Shown piece by piece: positions 25,483-33,900 of a stretch of 64,000 nucleotides of DNA. The position numbers were made by a program, and so were the translations under genes. Source of the DNA: an uncultured bacterium (GTDB taxonomy: Bacteria; Elusimicrobiota; Elusimicrobia; Elusimicrobiales; Elusimicrobiaceae). The notes beneath the pieces are model-generated. The model saw nothing but the letters and a program-made list of their open reading frames with translations. It did not search any database and was not told the origin of the DNA. The stretch is taken from the NCBI GenBank assembly GCA_949298795.1, contig CASFXV010000005.1, forward strand, positions 25,181 through 89,180, in the 5' to 3' direction. The first letter of the stretch is position 1. Each line of letters opens with the position of its first letter.

Positions 25483-26100
25483 TTATTTGACGGAAAGAAT
25501 TCTGGATTTGCCGTTTAATTCTTTGATGGATTTCAAATCCGCCGGGTCATTATAATTAAAGATAATCAGCTTTTCCTGCGGTTTAATGACCAGCCACATA
25601 TCCGCATGTTGATAACTAAAGCTAAGCAACAGCGCTTCCTTGTATTGGCGGGCTTCTTGCGGGGTTTCCAAGTTGTTAAAAAAGCGCTTTAAAAAAGCTT
25701 TTTCTTCTCTGGAAATCCAACAGAAATCATTAGGAACTACGGCCGTTAAAACATAGTTTTTAAATAATTTATTGAGATGAACGGTTTCTTGTAAATCCTG
25801 ATAGTTGGCCTTGCACGCTTGAATTTCACTTTCCGATTTGCGCTGTTTTTTCAGTAAAGACGTGAATAAATTTTCCATTACTTTGGCGGCTTGGGCCTGC
25901 GCGCTGATAAGCCGTACATTGGCAGTAACGGAGGTTCCCAATACGGAAGAAGCCCCCCGGCTGACTGCTTTTTTATTTTCTTTCTGCAAAACTTGCTGCC
26001 AAGAAGGCGCTTTGGCGGCGTTCTGCCCGGCACGCAGGGCCGCCGGGTATACGCTGGCAGTCAACGCTAACAATAACCCTGCCCATAATTTATAATTCAT
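25483..26100 (-). CDS. Small secreted protein, paralogue of 20978-21586
   Basis: 205 residues from the ATG at 26100, chosen because AGGAG lies 8 bp upstream and it yields a clean signal peptide (MNYKLWAGLLLALTASVYPA, cleavage near LRAGQ). An earlier in-frame ATG at 26127 overlaps the leader. The mature protein shares an order of motifs with the gene at 20978-21586, including LFKNYVLTAVV, a Lys/Phe-rich helix and the C-terminal IIFNYNDP strand. No known domain is seen. Its promoter carries the CCAAAAGGCCC box. Confidence 0.72.
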   Translation of the reverse strand: MNYKLWAGLLLALTASVYPAALRAGQNAAKAPSWQQVLQKENKKAVSRGASSVLGTSVTANVRLISAQAQAAKVMENLFTSLLKKQRKSESEIQACKANYQDLQETVHLNKLFKNYVLTAVVPNDFCWISREEKAFLKRFFNNLETPQEARQYKEALLLSFSYQHADMWLVIKPQEKLIIFNYNDPADLKSIKELNGKSRILSVK

Positions 26101-26134
26101 GGTATTCTCCTGAAATGAATATCTCATTAATATT

Positions 26135-26173
26135 AGTATCAGAAAAAGTTTTTATTTTACAAGGGCCTTTTGG
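26135..26173 (-). promoter_or_regulatory. Promoter with CCAAAAGGCCC box
   Basis: On the minus strand CCAAAAGGCCC (26163-26173) lies 22 bp upstream of a GATACT -10-like hexamer (26135-26140). The spacing matches the other promoters of this set. Confidence 0.5.
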
Positions 26174-26196
26174 GGTAAAGGGTTATGGGACCGGGG

Positions 26197-26916
26197 CTAA
26201 CGCACATTAGAAAGCGTTGCTTGGGGAAAGACGATTTCTTCTTGCAATGCATGGGAAGGGTTTTCTGGCAGCAGGTCCGTCTCTTCCAGCGTAAAATTTT
26301 TAAGCGTATTAAGCGGATAAGCCAAATATTGGCTTAAAAAACGGCGGCAGACACTGTTGCATTTGGATAAGGAAAGCAGGTCTTGCGGCTCGTTAAACGT
26401 TAAAGAAGACAGGCTGTCCTCGTGGATACGTTGCCAAAACCGGGGGGAAATTTTTAAAACGGGCTTTTCCAGCCCAAAGCCGGCCGCACGCATTAAGCGC
26501 AGCGTAAACGCCGCGGCAAAAGCCGGGTTGGGCTCCCCGTATTCCAGTTCCGTAAGGCTTTTTAGCAAAAGCTCAAATTTCTCTTCGCTGGGCTGGTGTT
26601 GGGGGGTAAGGCGCAAAACCAGTTCGCAAAAGTGCATGGCTAAGGACAAACGTTTTAAGTCCGTCCGCACGCGGCTAAACACGTTGAGCGTTTTTCCGCC
26701 GGTTACCGTGCCCATTACGCCGCCGCGGCGTACGTATATACGGTAATCCGCGTATGAAAAAGGCTCGCTTAAGGCTTTTAATTTGCCAAGCGGTTTTGCC
26801 ACGCTGGGGAAACGTACGTTCACCCGTCCGTGCCGGCGGGTGTATAGGCAGGCCACGCGGTCCGCTTCGCGGAAAGGCTGGCGGAAAAGCACAATGCCTT
26901 CATCTGTAAAAACCAT
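26197..26916 (-). CDS. recO: DNA repair protein RecO
   Basis: 239 residues. The N-terminal OB-fold (MVFTDEGIVLFRQPFREADRVACLYTRRHG) has the RecO pattern of acquiring a GIVL-x-R-x6-D-x4-L strand set, followed by a helical C-terminal domain. RecO loads RecA on SSB-coated DNA together with RecR in gap repair. A TATATT box ends 6 bp before the ATG without a Shine-Dalgarno. It occupies the place upstream of rpmH where dnaA often lies in other bacteria. Confidence 0.82.
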   Translation of the reverse strand: MVFTDEGIVLFRQPFREADRVACLYTRRHGRVNVRFPSVAKPLGKLKALSEPFSYADYRIYVRRGGVMGTVTGGKTLNVFSRVRTDLKRLSLAMHFCELVLRLTPQHQPSEEKFELLLKSLTELEYGEPNPAFAAAFTLRLMRAAGFGLEKPVLKISPRFWQRIHEDSLSSLTFNEPQDLLSLSKCNSVCRRFLSQYLAYPLNTLKNFTLEETDLLPENPSHALQEEIVFPQATLSNVR

Positions 26917-26922
26917 ATAATA

Positions 26923-26928
26923 AATATA
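26923..26928 (-). promoter_or_regulatory. -10 box of recO, leaderless spacing
   Basis: TTGCTATATT in the minus direction has its hexamer 6 bp before the recO ATG. No Shine-Dalgarno is visible. Confidence 0.5.
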
Positions 26929-27056
26929 GCAAAATTTTAGCCCCGTGTTTATATATGCCCCTAAATAAAAACTTGCCGTTTTCCTTCATATTTGGGATAA
27001 TAAAGAAAGACGTGGTTTTAGCGTCTAAAATTTTTGCAAAGAAACGCCAGAAAAGA

Positions 27057-27062
27057 TATAAT
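27057..27062 (+). promoter_or_regulatory. -10 box of rpmH operon
   Basis: GATATAATATC contains TATAAT; the predicted leader to rpmH is about 93 nt and contains a GTTTC/GAAAC hairpin near 27072-27086. No DnaA boxes (TTATCCACA) are seen in the 245-bp gap from recO to rpmH. Confidence 0.55.
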
Positions 27063-27161
27063 ATCTGTAAGTTTCAAGCAGAAACGATTTTAAATTAATT
27101 AATGGGAGATACGTTTTTTCCAGTTCCTTAGCGGTGCCAGAAATTACGTATAAATGTGAGT

Positions 27162-27299
27162 ATGTTACCTACCTATAGACCTAATAAAAGAAGAAGAGCT
27201 AAACACATCGGTTTCAGAGCCAGAATGGCCACCGCCGGCGGCCGCAAAGTTTTAAGCGCGCGCCGCGCCAAAGGCCGCCACGAACTTATCAGAGCCTAG
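27162..27299 (+). CDS. rpmH: 50S ribosomal protein L34
   Basis: 45 residues: [20 protein letters not shown] followed by [19 protein letters not shown]. The [14 protein letters not shown] core is diagnostic. The N-terminus [12 protein letters not shown] replaces the common MKRTFQPS form. It starts the conserved rpmH-rnpA-yidD-yidC-jag block, 4 bp before rnpA. Confidence 0.97.
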   Translation: MLPTYRPNKRRRAKHIGFRARMATAGGRKVLSARRAKGRHELIRA

Positions 27300-27303
27300 T
27301 TTT

Positions 27304-27672
27304 ATGCTTTACGGCCTTCCCAAACCGTTCCGCTTGCACTTAAAGAAAGATTTTGAGGCAATTATCCGCAATGCTTACCGCTTGCAGGGTGAAGGAATGG
27401 TAATTTGGTGGAGGCCGTCTTCTTATCCGGGCGCGCGTACGCGCTTGGGAATAGTAGTAAGCCGTAAGTTGGGCGGCGCGGTGGTACGCAACCGCGTCAA
27501 AAGGCTTTTAAGAGAAAGTTTTAGACTTAACAGGGAAAAACTAAAACCCGGCACTGACTTAATAGTCAGCCCGCGTTCCAGCGAAATCTTAGCGGATGTA
27601 CATTCCGCCCAGCGCGCCTTATTGGCGCTTTGCGGGAAAGCCGGTATATTACACTCTTCAGACAATTTGTAA
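27304..27672 (+). CDS. rnpA: Ribonuclease P protein component
   Basis: 122 residues. The RNR motif VVRNRVKRLLRESFR and the GIVVSRKLGGAVVRN strand are the RnpA hallmark. It binds the 5' leader of pre-tRNA in RNase P. The RNA partner gene (rnpB) is not in this window. It lies between rpmH and yidD as in most bacteria. Confidence 0.95.
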   Translation: MLYGLPKPFRLHLKKDFEAIIRNAYRLQGEGMVIWWRPSSYPGARTRLGIVVSRKLGGAVVRNRVKRLLRESFRLNREKLKPGTDLIVSPRSSEILADVHSAQRALLALCGKAGILHSSDNL

Positions 27673-27687
27673 ATTATTGAAGGGCTG

Positions 27688-27924
27688 ATGCACAAATTTT
27701 CGCATTTGTTCAAAAAAACAGCGCTGTTTTTGCTTAGCGCGTTTATGTTGTTAATACGCCCCTTGCTGGGGCCCCGCGGGGTGTGCCGTTTCCGCCCCAC
27801 TTGCAGCCAATACGCGCGGGAAGCAATCATAAAACACGGCGTTTTTAAAGGGGGGTGGCTGGCCGTTAAGCGGCTTTTAAAATGCCACCCGTGGCACCCG
27901 GGCGGATACGACCCTGTGCCGTAA
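27688..27924 (+). CDS. yidD: Membrane protein insertion efficiency factor YidD
   Basis: 78 residues. [19 protein letters not shown] and [14 protein letters not shown] are the YidD signature. The N-terminal hydrophobic or amphipathic helix ([17 protein letters not shown]) mediates membrane association. It helps YidC insert proteins into the inner membrane; consistently, yidC follows 79 bp downstream. Confidence 0.95.
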   Translation: MHKFSHLFKKTALFLLSAFMLLIRPLLGPRGVCRFRPTCSQYAREAIIKHGVFKGGWLAVKRLLKCHPWHPGGYDPVP

Positions 27925-28003
27925 TACATTATTTTTCTGTTAGTGTTTGGCGCTCTTTTAGAAGCCGTCCCGTTACAACCGGGAAGGATTTGAAAGGAGT
28001 TTT

Positions 28004-29653
28004 ATGAACAGACAGTTTTTAACGACCTTGATGCTGTTTCTCTTGGTCATTACCGGCTATAATCAGTTTGTAGCGCTTCCCCGTGCACGCGCTGAAAAAG
28101 CCGCCGCGGAAGAAAAATTAAAACAAGCCGTTAAAGAGCAAACCCCTGCCGTTTTGGCTACTGCCGCGGGCGGAAAAAGCGTTCCCGCCGCGGCCGTTTC
28201 TTCCCAGCCGGAAGAATTGATTTCTTTTGACTATCAAGACGCGGCCGTAACGTTCTCTTCCAAAGGGGCCGGCATTAAAAAATACATTTATAAAGACGTG
28301 GTGGACGACGTAAACCTTACGCCTTTTGACACCAAAGGTTTTTTTGCCACCCTGCCGGAGTTGGATTTTAGAGAATTTTCCCGCACGCAAAATTCCATTA
28401 CTTTTACCGCGGATATTTTGCCCGGTTTTGAAGTACATAAAACCTACACCTTTGCCGAAAACGGCCTAAACGCGCTGAAAGTAGCCTTTGTAAACAATAC
28501 CGCTCATGATATCACCTTGGAACCATGGACCTTTAACTTTGGCCCCGGGTTGGGTACGGTAAAGAGCGAAGAAAAAGACAACGAGCGCGAGTCCAAAGCC
28601 GTTTATTTGGTACAGTACGAAGGCCGCAAAAAGGCTACTTTGGAAGTATTAAAACCCAAAGGGGACAGCGCCGGCGTATACAACCCCGCCGCCGAACGTG
28701 AAGAAGAAAAATCCACCGATGAAGACGAATTTAACTGGATTTGGGCCGGCGTGCAAAACCGCTACTTTTTAAGCGTCATTATCCCGCAGGACTGGACACC
28801 CGGCGTGTTGGAAGCCACGGCCTCCGTTGTAGGGAAAAAAGACCGCCTGTGGGGGCTTTTTGGCCAAGCTGATGAAAAAGGCCCGCAAATGACGGTTCAA
28901 ATGCCTTCCGTTACCGTGGAGGCGAACTCTTCCAAAGAATATAATTCCGACTTTTACTTCGGCCCCAAAGATTACCAAGAGTTTTTGGCTCTGCCGTATC
29001 ATTTGGACCGCAGCATAGAGTTTGGCTTCTTTGGCGCTTTGGGCAAAATTGCCCGTAAAGTATTGGAAACGTTCTACGGCTGGACCGGTAACTACGGCGT
29101 AGCCATTATTCTGCTTACCGTGTGTGTACAGGCGCTGATGTTTCCGCTGACGATGATGTCTCTTAAATCTACGGCGCAGATGCGCAAAATCGCGCCGGAG
29201 ATGAAACGCCTGCAGGAAAAATACAAAGGAAATCAGGAAGCTTTAAGCCGGGAGACGTTAAACTTATACCGCAAGTATAACGTAAACCCGTTTTCCGGCT
29301 GTCTGCCTATGCTTATCCAGCTGCCTATCTTTTTGGCTTTGTTCAATGCGCTTCGCACTTCTTGGGCGCTGCACGGGGCGAGCTTTGTGGGCTGGATTAC
29401 GGACCTGTCTTCCAAAGACCCGTACTATGTACTGCCTATCTTAATGGGTGTGGTGATGTTCTTTCAGCAAAAAGGGAATATGCCCCCCGGTACGGATCCT
29501 GCCCAGGCAGCCATGTTTAAGTATATGCCGCTTATATTCACCCTGCTGTTTATGAATTTTCCGTCCGGTTTGGTGTTGTATTGGTTAACCAACAGTTTAA
29601 TCAGTTTTGGTATCCAAACCGTTGTTAATAAACAAGTAGCCAAGCAAAACTAG
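28004..29653 (+). CDS. yidC: Membrane protein insertase YidC
   Basis: 549 residues, the long Gram-negative form: TM1 at about 5-22, a large periplasmic P1 domain (about 60-340), then five C-terminal TM segments with the conserved insertase core (FYGWTGNYGVAIILLTVCVQ, PMLIQLPIFLALFNALR, FPSGLVLYWLTNSLISFGIQ). A strong ribosome binding site (AAAGGAG) precedes the ATG. The P1 domain implies a diderm envelope. Confidence 0.96.
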   Translation: MNRQFLTTLMLFLLVITGYNQFVALPRARAEKAAAEEKLKQAVKEQTPAVLATAAGGKSVPAAAVSSQPEELISFDYQDAAVTFSSKGAGIKKYIYKDVVDDVNLTPFDTKGFFATLPELDFREFSRTQNSITFTADILPGFEVHKTYTFAENGLNALKVAFVNNTAHDITLEPWTFNFGPGLGTVKSEEKDNERESKAVYLVQYEGRKKATLEVLKPKGDSAGVYNPAAEREEEKSTDEDEFNWIWAGVQNRYFLSVIIPQDWTPGVLEATASVVGKKDRLWGLFGQADEKGPQMTVQMPSVTVEANSSKEYNSDFYFGPKDYQEFLALPYHLDRSIEFGFFGALGKIARKVLETFYGWTGNYGVAIILLTVCVQALMFPLTMMSLKSTAQMRKIAPEMKRLQEKYKGNQEALSRETLNLYRKYNVNPFSGCLPMLIQLPIFLALFNALRTSWALHGASFVGWITDLSSKDPYYVLPILMGVVMFFQQKGNMPPGTDPAQAAMFKYMPLIFTLLFMNFPSGLVLYWLTNSLISFGIQTVVNKQVAKQN

Positions 29654-29667
29654 AGGAGTTTATTGAT

Positions 29668-31011
29668 ATGCCTACTAAAGTAAAAATACAAGCAAAAGAT
29701 GTATCCTCCGCCATTGCGAAGGGGTTGAAAGATTTAGGGTTAAGACGTGACCAAGTGGAAGTAACCGTGCTGGAACACCCCAAAAAAGGTTTTTTGGGTA
29801 TAGGCGCCAAACCGGCGTTGGTGGAAATACGCCAAAAACGCTGGAGCGCCAGTGAATTGGACGCCCAAATTTACATGGACGTACCGCGTAAAAAACGCGG
29901 CGGGCGCGGGCGCAGCGGCAGCAAACGGCGCGACCGGGACGCTTACGCTTCTTCCGAACGCAGAGACGCAAGACGCCGCGGCCGCAAGTTTGAGCGTGCT
30001 TCCCAGGCTGAATTTAGGGAAAAAACCCCCAAAGCCAACGAGCCTCAGCTCCTGCCGTGCGAGCGCATTCAAAATGCGGTCATACCGGAAAATTTAAAAG
30101 CCCCCATGCAGGAAGCCAAACAATATTTAAATGACATTCTTACCCACATGGGCGTTACGGCTGAAAACTTAAACGTATGGTGGGACGAACAGCAACAACG
30201 CATTTTATTAACGTTTGACTGCGACCACCCGGCCATTGTCATCGGCAAAGAAGGCAAAACCTTGGAAGCCATACAATACCTTTGCACGCTCTCTCTCAGC
30301 CGTCATTTTGACAAGCCCATCTCCGTCATTACCGATACGCAAAATTATTGGAGGAAGGCCGAAGACAAAATCAATGCGGAAATTGAACGCGGCATTGGTT
30401 TTATAGAAGCGGGCCACTCCATTTACCGCTTCCGCCCCATGAGCGCCCAGCTGCGCCGCTATATACACCGCGCGCTGGAAGGGCACGCCACGGTGGCTAC
30501 CTCTTCGGAAGGGGAAGGCAAATGGCGCAAAGTAACTTTGCGCCGCAAAACGCAGGAAGAAGCGGCCCAAGCGGCGTCTTCTGCGGCGGTAGCGCAAACC
30601 TTGCAAGAAGCCCAAGAAGAACAAAATTTACAGTCTTACGCGGAAAGTTCCTCTTGCTGTGCGGGGGAAGAATCTTCCTGCTCCTGCGGGCAGGACTGCT
30701 GCTGCGCCCAACCCCAGCAAGCGGCCTCGGCCCAGCAGCCTTACCAGGCTGAACAGCCCGTTTGCGCGGAACAAGCCGTGGTGCAAACGGTTGCGTATAC
30801 GCAGACAACCCTGCAAGTGTCTGCGGAGCAAGTTTCTGCTGAAGCTGCCTCCGGGCAGGAAGCGGCCCAGCCCGCCCCCGCCTGCGTGAAGGAACAAGAA
30901 ACCCAGGCTGCCGCTGCTGAACAGCCTCAGCAACCCGCCCAGGAAAATGCGGATTCTTCCTGCGGCCCGCTGTTTGCCGCGGCCCCGTCTGAAGAAGAAC
31001 AGCCTAAATAA
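29668..31011 (+). CDS. jag: RNA-binding protein Jag/KhpB with Cys-rich tail
   Basis: 447 residues. Jag N domain at about 1-52 (GLKDLGLRRDQVEVTVLEHP, KKGFLGIG), a basic Arg/Gly linker (70-115), a KH domain (about 140-215, with VIGKEGKTLEAIQYL) and an R3H-type domain (about 220-295). It binds RNA, partnered with KhpA in other bacteria. Unusually, it continues with about 150 residues of Ala/Gln/Glu-rich low complexity containing a Cys cluster: C330, C331, C338, C340, C344, C345 and C346. Typical Jag ends soon after R3H. It lies 14 bp after yidC. Confidence 0.9.
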   Translation: MPTKVKIQAKDVSSAIAKGLKDLGLRRDQVEVTVLEHPKKGFLGIGAKPALVEIRQKRWSASELDAQIYMDVPRKKRGGRGRSGSKRRDRDAYASSERRDARRRGRKFERASQAEFREKTPKANEPQLLPCERIQNAVIPENLKAPMQEAKQYLNDILTHMGVTAENLNVWWDEQQQRILLTFDCDHPAIVIGKEGKTLEAIQYLCTLSLSRHFDKPISVITDTQNYWRKAEDKINAEIERGIGFIEAGHSIYRFRPMSAQLRRYIHRALEGHATVATSSEGEGKWRKVTLRRKTQEEAAQAASSAAVAQTLQEAQEEQNLQSYAESSSCCAGEESSCSCGQDCCCAQPQQAASAQQPYQAEQPVCAEQAVVQTVAYTQTTLQVSAEQVSAEAASGQEAAQPAPACVKEQETQAAAAEQPQQPAQENADSSCGPLFAAAPSEEEQPK

Positions 31012-31028
31012 AGGCGTTTTCACCCTAT

Positions 31029-31057
31029 TAAAAACCCCGGGAAACCGGGGTTTTTCT
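31029..31057 (+). terminator. Terminator of rpmH-jag operon
   Basis: AAAAACCCCGG/CCGGGGTTTTT with a GAAA tetraloop, 19 bp after the jag stop. Confidence 0.9.
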
Positions 31058-31332
31058 TTTTATAAACACGGTTTACAAAACATTTGTTTTTGTATTTTGC
31101 GCAGGCTAAGGATATAAAAGATTTGGGGGTAAGCCGGCGTTTGTTTTCCACACTGTCTTAAGTTTGTATATGCTTAGCCCAAGGTATCAAAAACCGTTAC
31201 CGGGCATAGCCGGCGGTAGTTGGGGGAAAAAACCCTTTATCCTCAACCCTTTCATAGCGGGGGAAGGACTCCGCTCATCTTGGAATTTTAGCAATATAAA
31301 AATTCCCAGCCTTATCCGGGTATCAAACAGCA
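31058..31332. other. Gene-free stretch
   Basis: About 275 bp between the jag terminator and the terminator of the flavoprotein gene. I see no coding frame. The only structure noted is an AT-rich inverted repeat, GGAATTTT/AAAATTCC, around 31280-31305. Confidence 0.5.
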
Positions 31333-31362
31333 ATAAAAAAACCCCGCCTGAAAGCGGGGTAA
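31333..31362 (-). terminator. Terminator of flavoprotein gene
   Basis: On the minus strand ACCCCGC/GCGGGGT with a 6-nt loop runs into a T run. Confidence 0.85.
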
Positions 31363-31379
31363 AAAGAAGGGAAATATTT

Positions 31380-31931
31380 TTATATTGATTTTCCCAATTC
31401 TACGGCTTGTTTCAGGTACGGGGTATTAATGATAGAGCCCTTTTCCCCGCAGCCCCCGGCCAATAAACGTCCCCGGTCTTTCCAGCCCAGATAATCGCAA
31501 ATGCTTTTATAGGTGGCTTTTAGGCCGTCGTAATCGCCGTATTCTTCTTTCCCTTCGGCGCAGGCTAAAAGCACCGCCTCTTTGATTTTTAGTTTATGCT
31601 TGGCTTTGGGGGACATATACGCATATAATTTATCCACCACCGCCTTTAACTGGGCGGACATATTAAACCAGTAAAGCGGCGTGCATAAAACCAATACGTC
31701 GGCATTTTCCAATTTGGGGGCCAGCAATTCCAGGCCGTCTTTAAATACGCAGGGGGAGTCTTTTTCCCAGCACTGGTTGCAGGCCAAACAAGGCTGCACC
31801 GGGTGGAAAGGCGTATCAAAAATTTCCGTTTTATGCCCGGCGGCTTTGGCCCCTTGGATAAAAGAGTCCGCCAAAATGGCCGTATTTCCCAACTGGCGGG
31901 GGCTGCCGGTAATAACTAGAACGTTTTTCAT
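31380..31931 (-). CDS. NADPH-dependent FMN reductase / iron-sulfur flavoprotein-like
   Basis: 183 residues of flavodoxin-like fold. The FMN phosphate loop is VITGSPRQLGNTAIL (7-20) and the PLYWFNMSAQLKAVVDK segment is typical of the family. C48-x2-C51-x2-C54-x6-C61 (CLACNQCWEKDSPC) resembles the compact Cys motif of iron-sulfur flavoproteins, so a cluster may bind, though many relatives with this motif are uncharacterised reductases. It overlaps the upstream thioredoxin-like gene by 4 bp (ATGA), so the two act as one operon. Confidence 0.82.
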   Translation of the reverse strand: MKNVLVITGSPRQLGNTAILADSFIQGAKAAGHKTEIFDTPFHPVQPCLACNQCWEKDSPCVFKDGLELLAPKLENADVLVLCTPLYWFNMSAQLKAVVDKLYAYMSPKAKHKLKIKEAVLLACAEGKEEYGDYDGLKATYKSICDYLGWKDRGRLLAGGCGEKGSIINTPYLKQAVELGKSI

Positions 31932-32464
31932 TTTGCCTCCACGGAAACCATATTTACTTCTTTTTCCAAGCCTTTGGCGGCCTGTTTTATTTCTTCGGTG
32001 CGGTTTTCGTCATACCCGTCAAAAGTTTTTATTAATTGGTGCTTGGCGTCAAACAAGAACATCATGGGCACGCCGTCCACTTTTAAACTTTTAGCCAAGG
32101 GCATGGCGTTGTATACCGCGTCCAAACGTAAATTGTTTTTATTTAACAAAGCCAACGGGCGTTTGGGGTTGCCGTCCACAAACGCGGCTATTATTTTTAT
32201 ATCCGGCAAGGCGCGGCGGGCGGCTTCCAGCTGGGGCAGGGTGCGCTGGCAGTAACCGCAGCCGGAGCTGACCACCGCAATCAACACGGGCGTGCCGGAA
32301 AGCTCCGCCGAGGTAAACAGGGTGTCCGTTTTCACTTGGGGAAGCGAAAAGTTTAATACCGGCTTGGCGGATTTTGCCGCCGGGGCTTTGGCCTTGGCGG
32401 CGGGTTTAGCCTGGGCGTTTAGGCCCGCTAATGCACAAAGTGTCAGTAAGAGTATTTTTTTCAT
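31928..32464 (-). CDS. Secreted thioredoxin-fold protein (TlpA/AhpC-TSA like)
   Basis: 178 residues. A signal peptide (MKKILLLTLCALAGLNAQAK) is followed by an Ala/Lys linker and a thioredoxin domain with active site C69-G-Y-C72. The cis-Pro strand is VDGVPMMFLFD. It is probably a periplasmic disulfide reductase or isomerase; the partner is unknown. It is co-transcribed with the flavoprotein gene on the strand opposite to the surrounding jag-mnmE block. Confidence 0.82.
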   Translation of the reverse strand: MKKILLLTLCALAGLNAQAKPAAKAKAPAAKSAKPVLNFSLPQVKTDTLFTSAELSGTPVLIAVVSSGCGYCQRTLPQLEAARRALPDIKIIAAFVDGNPKRPLALLNKNNLRLDAVYNAMPLAKSLKVDGVPMMFLFDAKHQLIKTFDGYDENRTEEIKQAAKGLEKEVNMVSVEAK

Positions 32465-32528
32465 ACAGCCAGTATAGCTTTTTCGCGCGCGTACGGCAAA
32501 TTGGCCTCATAAATACCTCAAAAATTGA

Positions 32529-32534
32529 TAAAAT
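32529..32534 (+). promoter_or_regulatory. -10 box of mnmE operon, leaderless spacing
   Basis: TTGATAAAAT has its hexamer TAAAAT 10 bp before the ATG at 32545, with no Shine-Dalgarno. Confidence 0.45.
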
Positions 32535-32544
32535 ATATTTAATT

Positions 32545-33900
32545 ATGCAAACCACTATCTGCGCCCCCGTAACCGGGGAAGGAAAATGTGCCGTTTCCGT
32601 CATACGCCTATCCGGCCCTCAAGCCTTGGCTTTGGCGCGTAAAATAACCGCTTCAGGGGTAGATTTTCCCCCAAGGAAGCAGGTGTTTTGCGCGTTAATG
32701 GACGGGCAAAGCGTATTGGACAAAGCCTTGGTTACGTATTTCCAGGCGCCTAACAGTTTTACCGGGGAAGACGTGGTGGAATTTTCCGTGCACGGCTCGC
32801 CCTATATCCGCGGGCGGCTGTTGGAAATTTTATGCCGCCTGGGGGCAGTGCCCGCGCGGCGGGGGGAATTTTCTTACCGGGCGTTTTTAAACAACAAAAT
32901 GGATTTGCTGGAAGCCCAAGGCCTGTGCGATTTAATTTCCGCCGGCAATAAAGAGGCGCATACCATTGCCATGAGCTCTTTGGACGGGCGGCTTTCTTCC
33001 CGCTTGGAAGAAATTAAAAAAAGCCTTACGGATTTGCTCGCCCAAATAGAAGTGCGCTTGGACGACGTGGACGAAGAAATGACCCCGCTCTCTGACGAAC
33101 AAATTTCCGCCCCGCTCACCCAGGCCATAGAAACGCTTGCTAAACTGGCCGATACATTTTCCGTGGGTAAATTTATTAAAGAAGGGCTGAAAGTAGCCAT
33201 AGTGGGCGCGCCAAACGCCGGTAAAAGCAGCCTGTTAAACGCGCTGGTGGGGTTTGACCGGGCCATTGTCTCCGCCGCCAGCGGCACCACGCGCGACACG
33301 ATAGAAGAAGCGCTGGACGTTAACGGCCGCAAAATTATTTTAACCGATACCGCCGGCATACGGGACCACGCTCTGGACCCGGCCGAGCAGGAAGGCATGA
33401 AACGCAGTTTAAAAGCGTTAAAAGCCGCGGACGCGGTGATTATGGTGATGGACGCTTCGCGCGAGCCCACCCCGCAGGAACGCGCTTTATGGCAAGACGT
33501 GCTGGCGGAAAAGAAGCGCACTATTTTGGCTTTAAACAAGCAAGACGCCCGCCAAAAAGATTTTACTTGGAACCCCGGGGACGGAAACTACGCATTGGTG
33601 CGTCTTTCCTGCAAAACGGGGGAAGGGGTGGAAGAGTTAAAACAAACCCTCACGCGGGATTTAAGCGCCTCCGCCGCGCAGGACGGGGTGATGCTTTCTA
33701 ACCTGCGCCAGTATGAAGCCGTATTAAGGGCGCAGACGGAACTGGAAATGGCCGCACGCCGTGTAACGCGTGGGGCCGGCGGTGAAATTTATGCCGAGCA
33801 TATCCGCGCGGCTTTGCTTAGTTTAAAAGATTTAATCGGAGAAGTAACGCCAGACGACGTGCTGGACGTTATATTCTCCACTTTTTGTATGGGGAAATAA
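32545..33900 (+). CDS. mnmE: tRNA modification GTPase MnmE
   Basis: 451 residues. The N-terminal formyl-THF-binding domain starts TICAPVTGEGKCAVSVIRLSG. The inserted G domain has G1 GAPNAGKSS, G3 DTAGI and G4 NKQD, and the protein ends in FCMGK (family FCIGK, catalytic Cys). With MnmG it installs the cmnm5 group on wobble U34. The start at 32545 matches the family N-terminus; upstream in-frame Mets lie in the divergent promoter region. mnmG begins directly after the stop. Confidence 0.96.
   Translation: MQTTICAPVTGEGKCAVSVIRLSGPQALALARKITASGVDFPPRKQVFCALMDGQSVLDKALVTYFQAPNSFTGEDVVEFSVHGSPYIRGRLLEILCRLGAVPARRGEFSYRAFLNNKMDLLEAQGLCDLISAGNKEAHTIAMSSLDGRLSSRLEEIKKSLTDLLAQIEVRLDDVDEEMTPLSDEQISAPLTQAIETLAKLADTFSVGKFIKEGLKVAIVGAPNAGKSSLLNALVGFDRAIVSAASGTTRDTIEEALDVNGRKIILTDTAGIRDHALDPAEQEGMKRSLKALKAADAVIMVMDASREPTPQERALWQDVLAEKKRTILALNKQDARQKDFTWNPGDGNYALVRLSCKTGEGVEELKQTLTRDLSASAAQDGVMLSNLRQYEAVLRAQTELEMAARRVTRGAGGEIYAEHIRAALLSLKDLIGEVTPDDVLDVIFSTFCMGK

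Noticed and set aside
26917..27161. Possible replication origin upstream of rpmH
   Set aside because: Gene order rpmH-rnpA-yidD-yidC-jag-mnmE-mnmG-rsmG is typical near oriC, but dnaA is absent and I find no TTATCCACA-type boxes in the gap.
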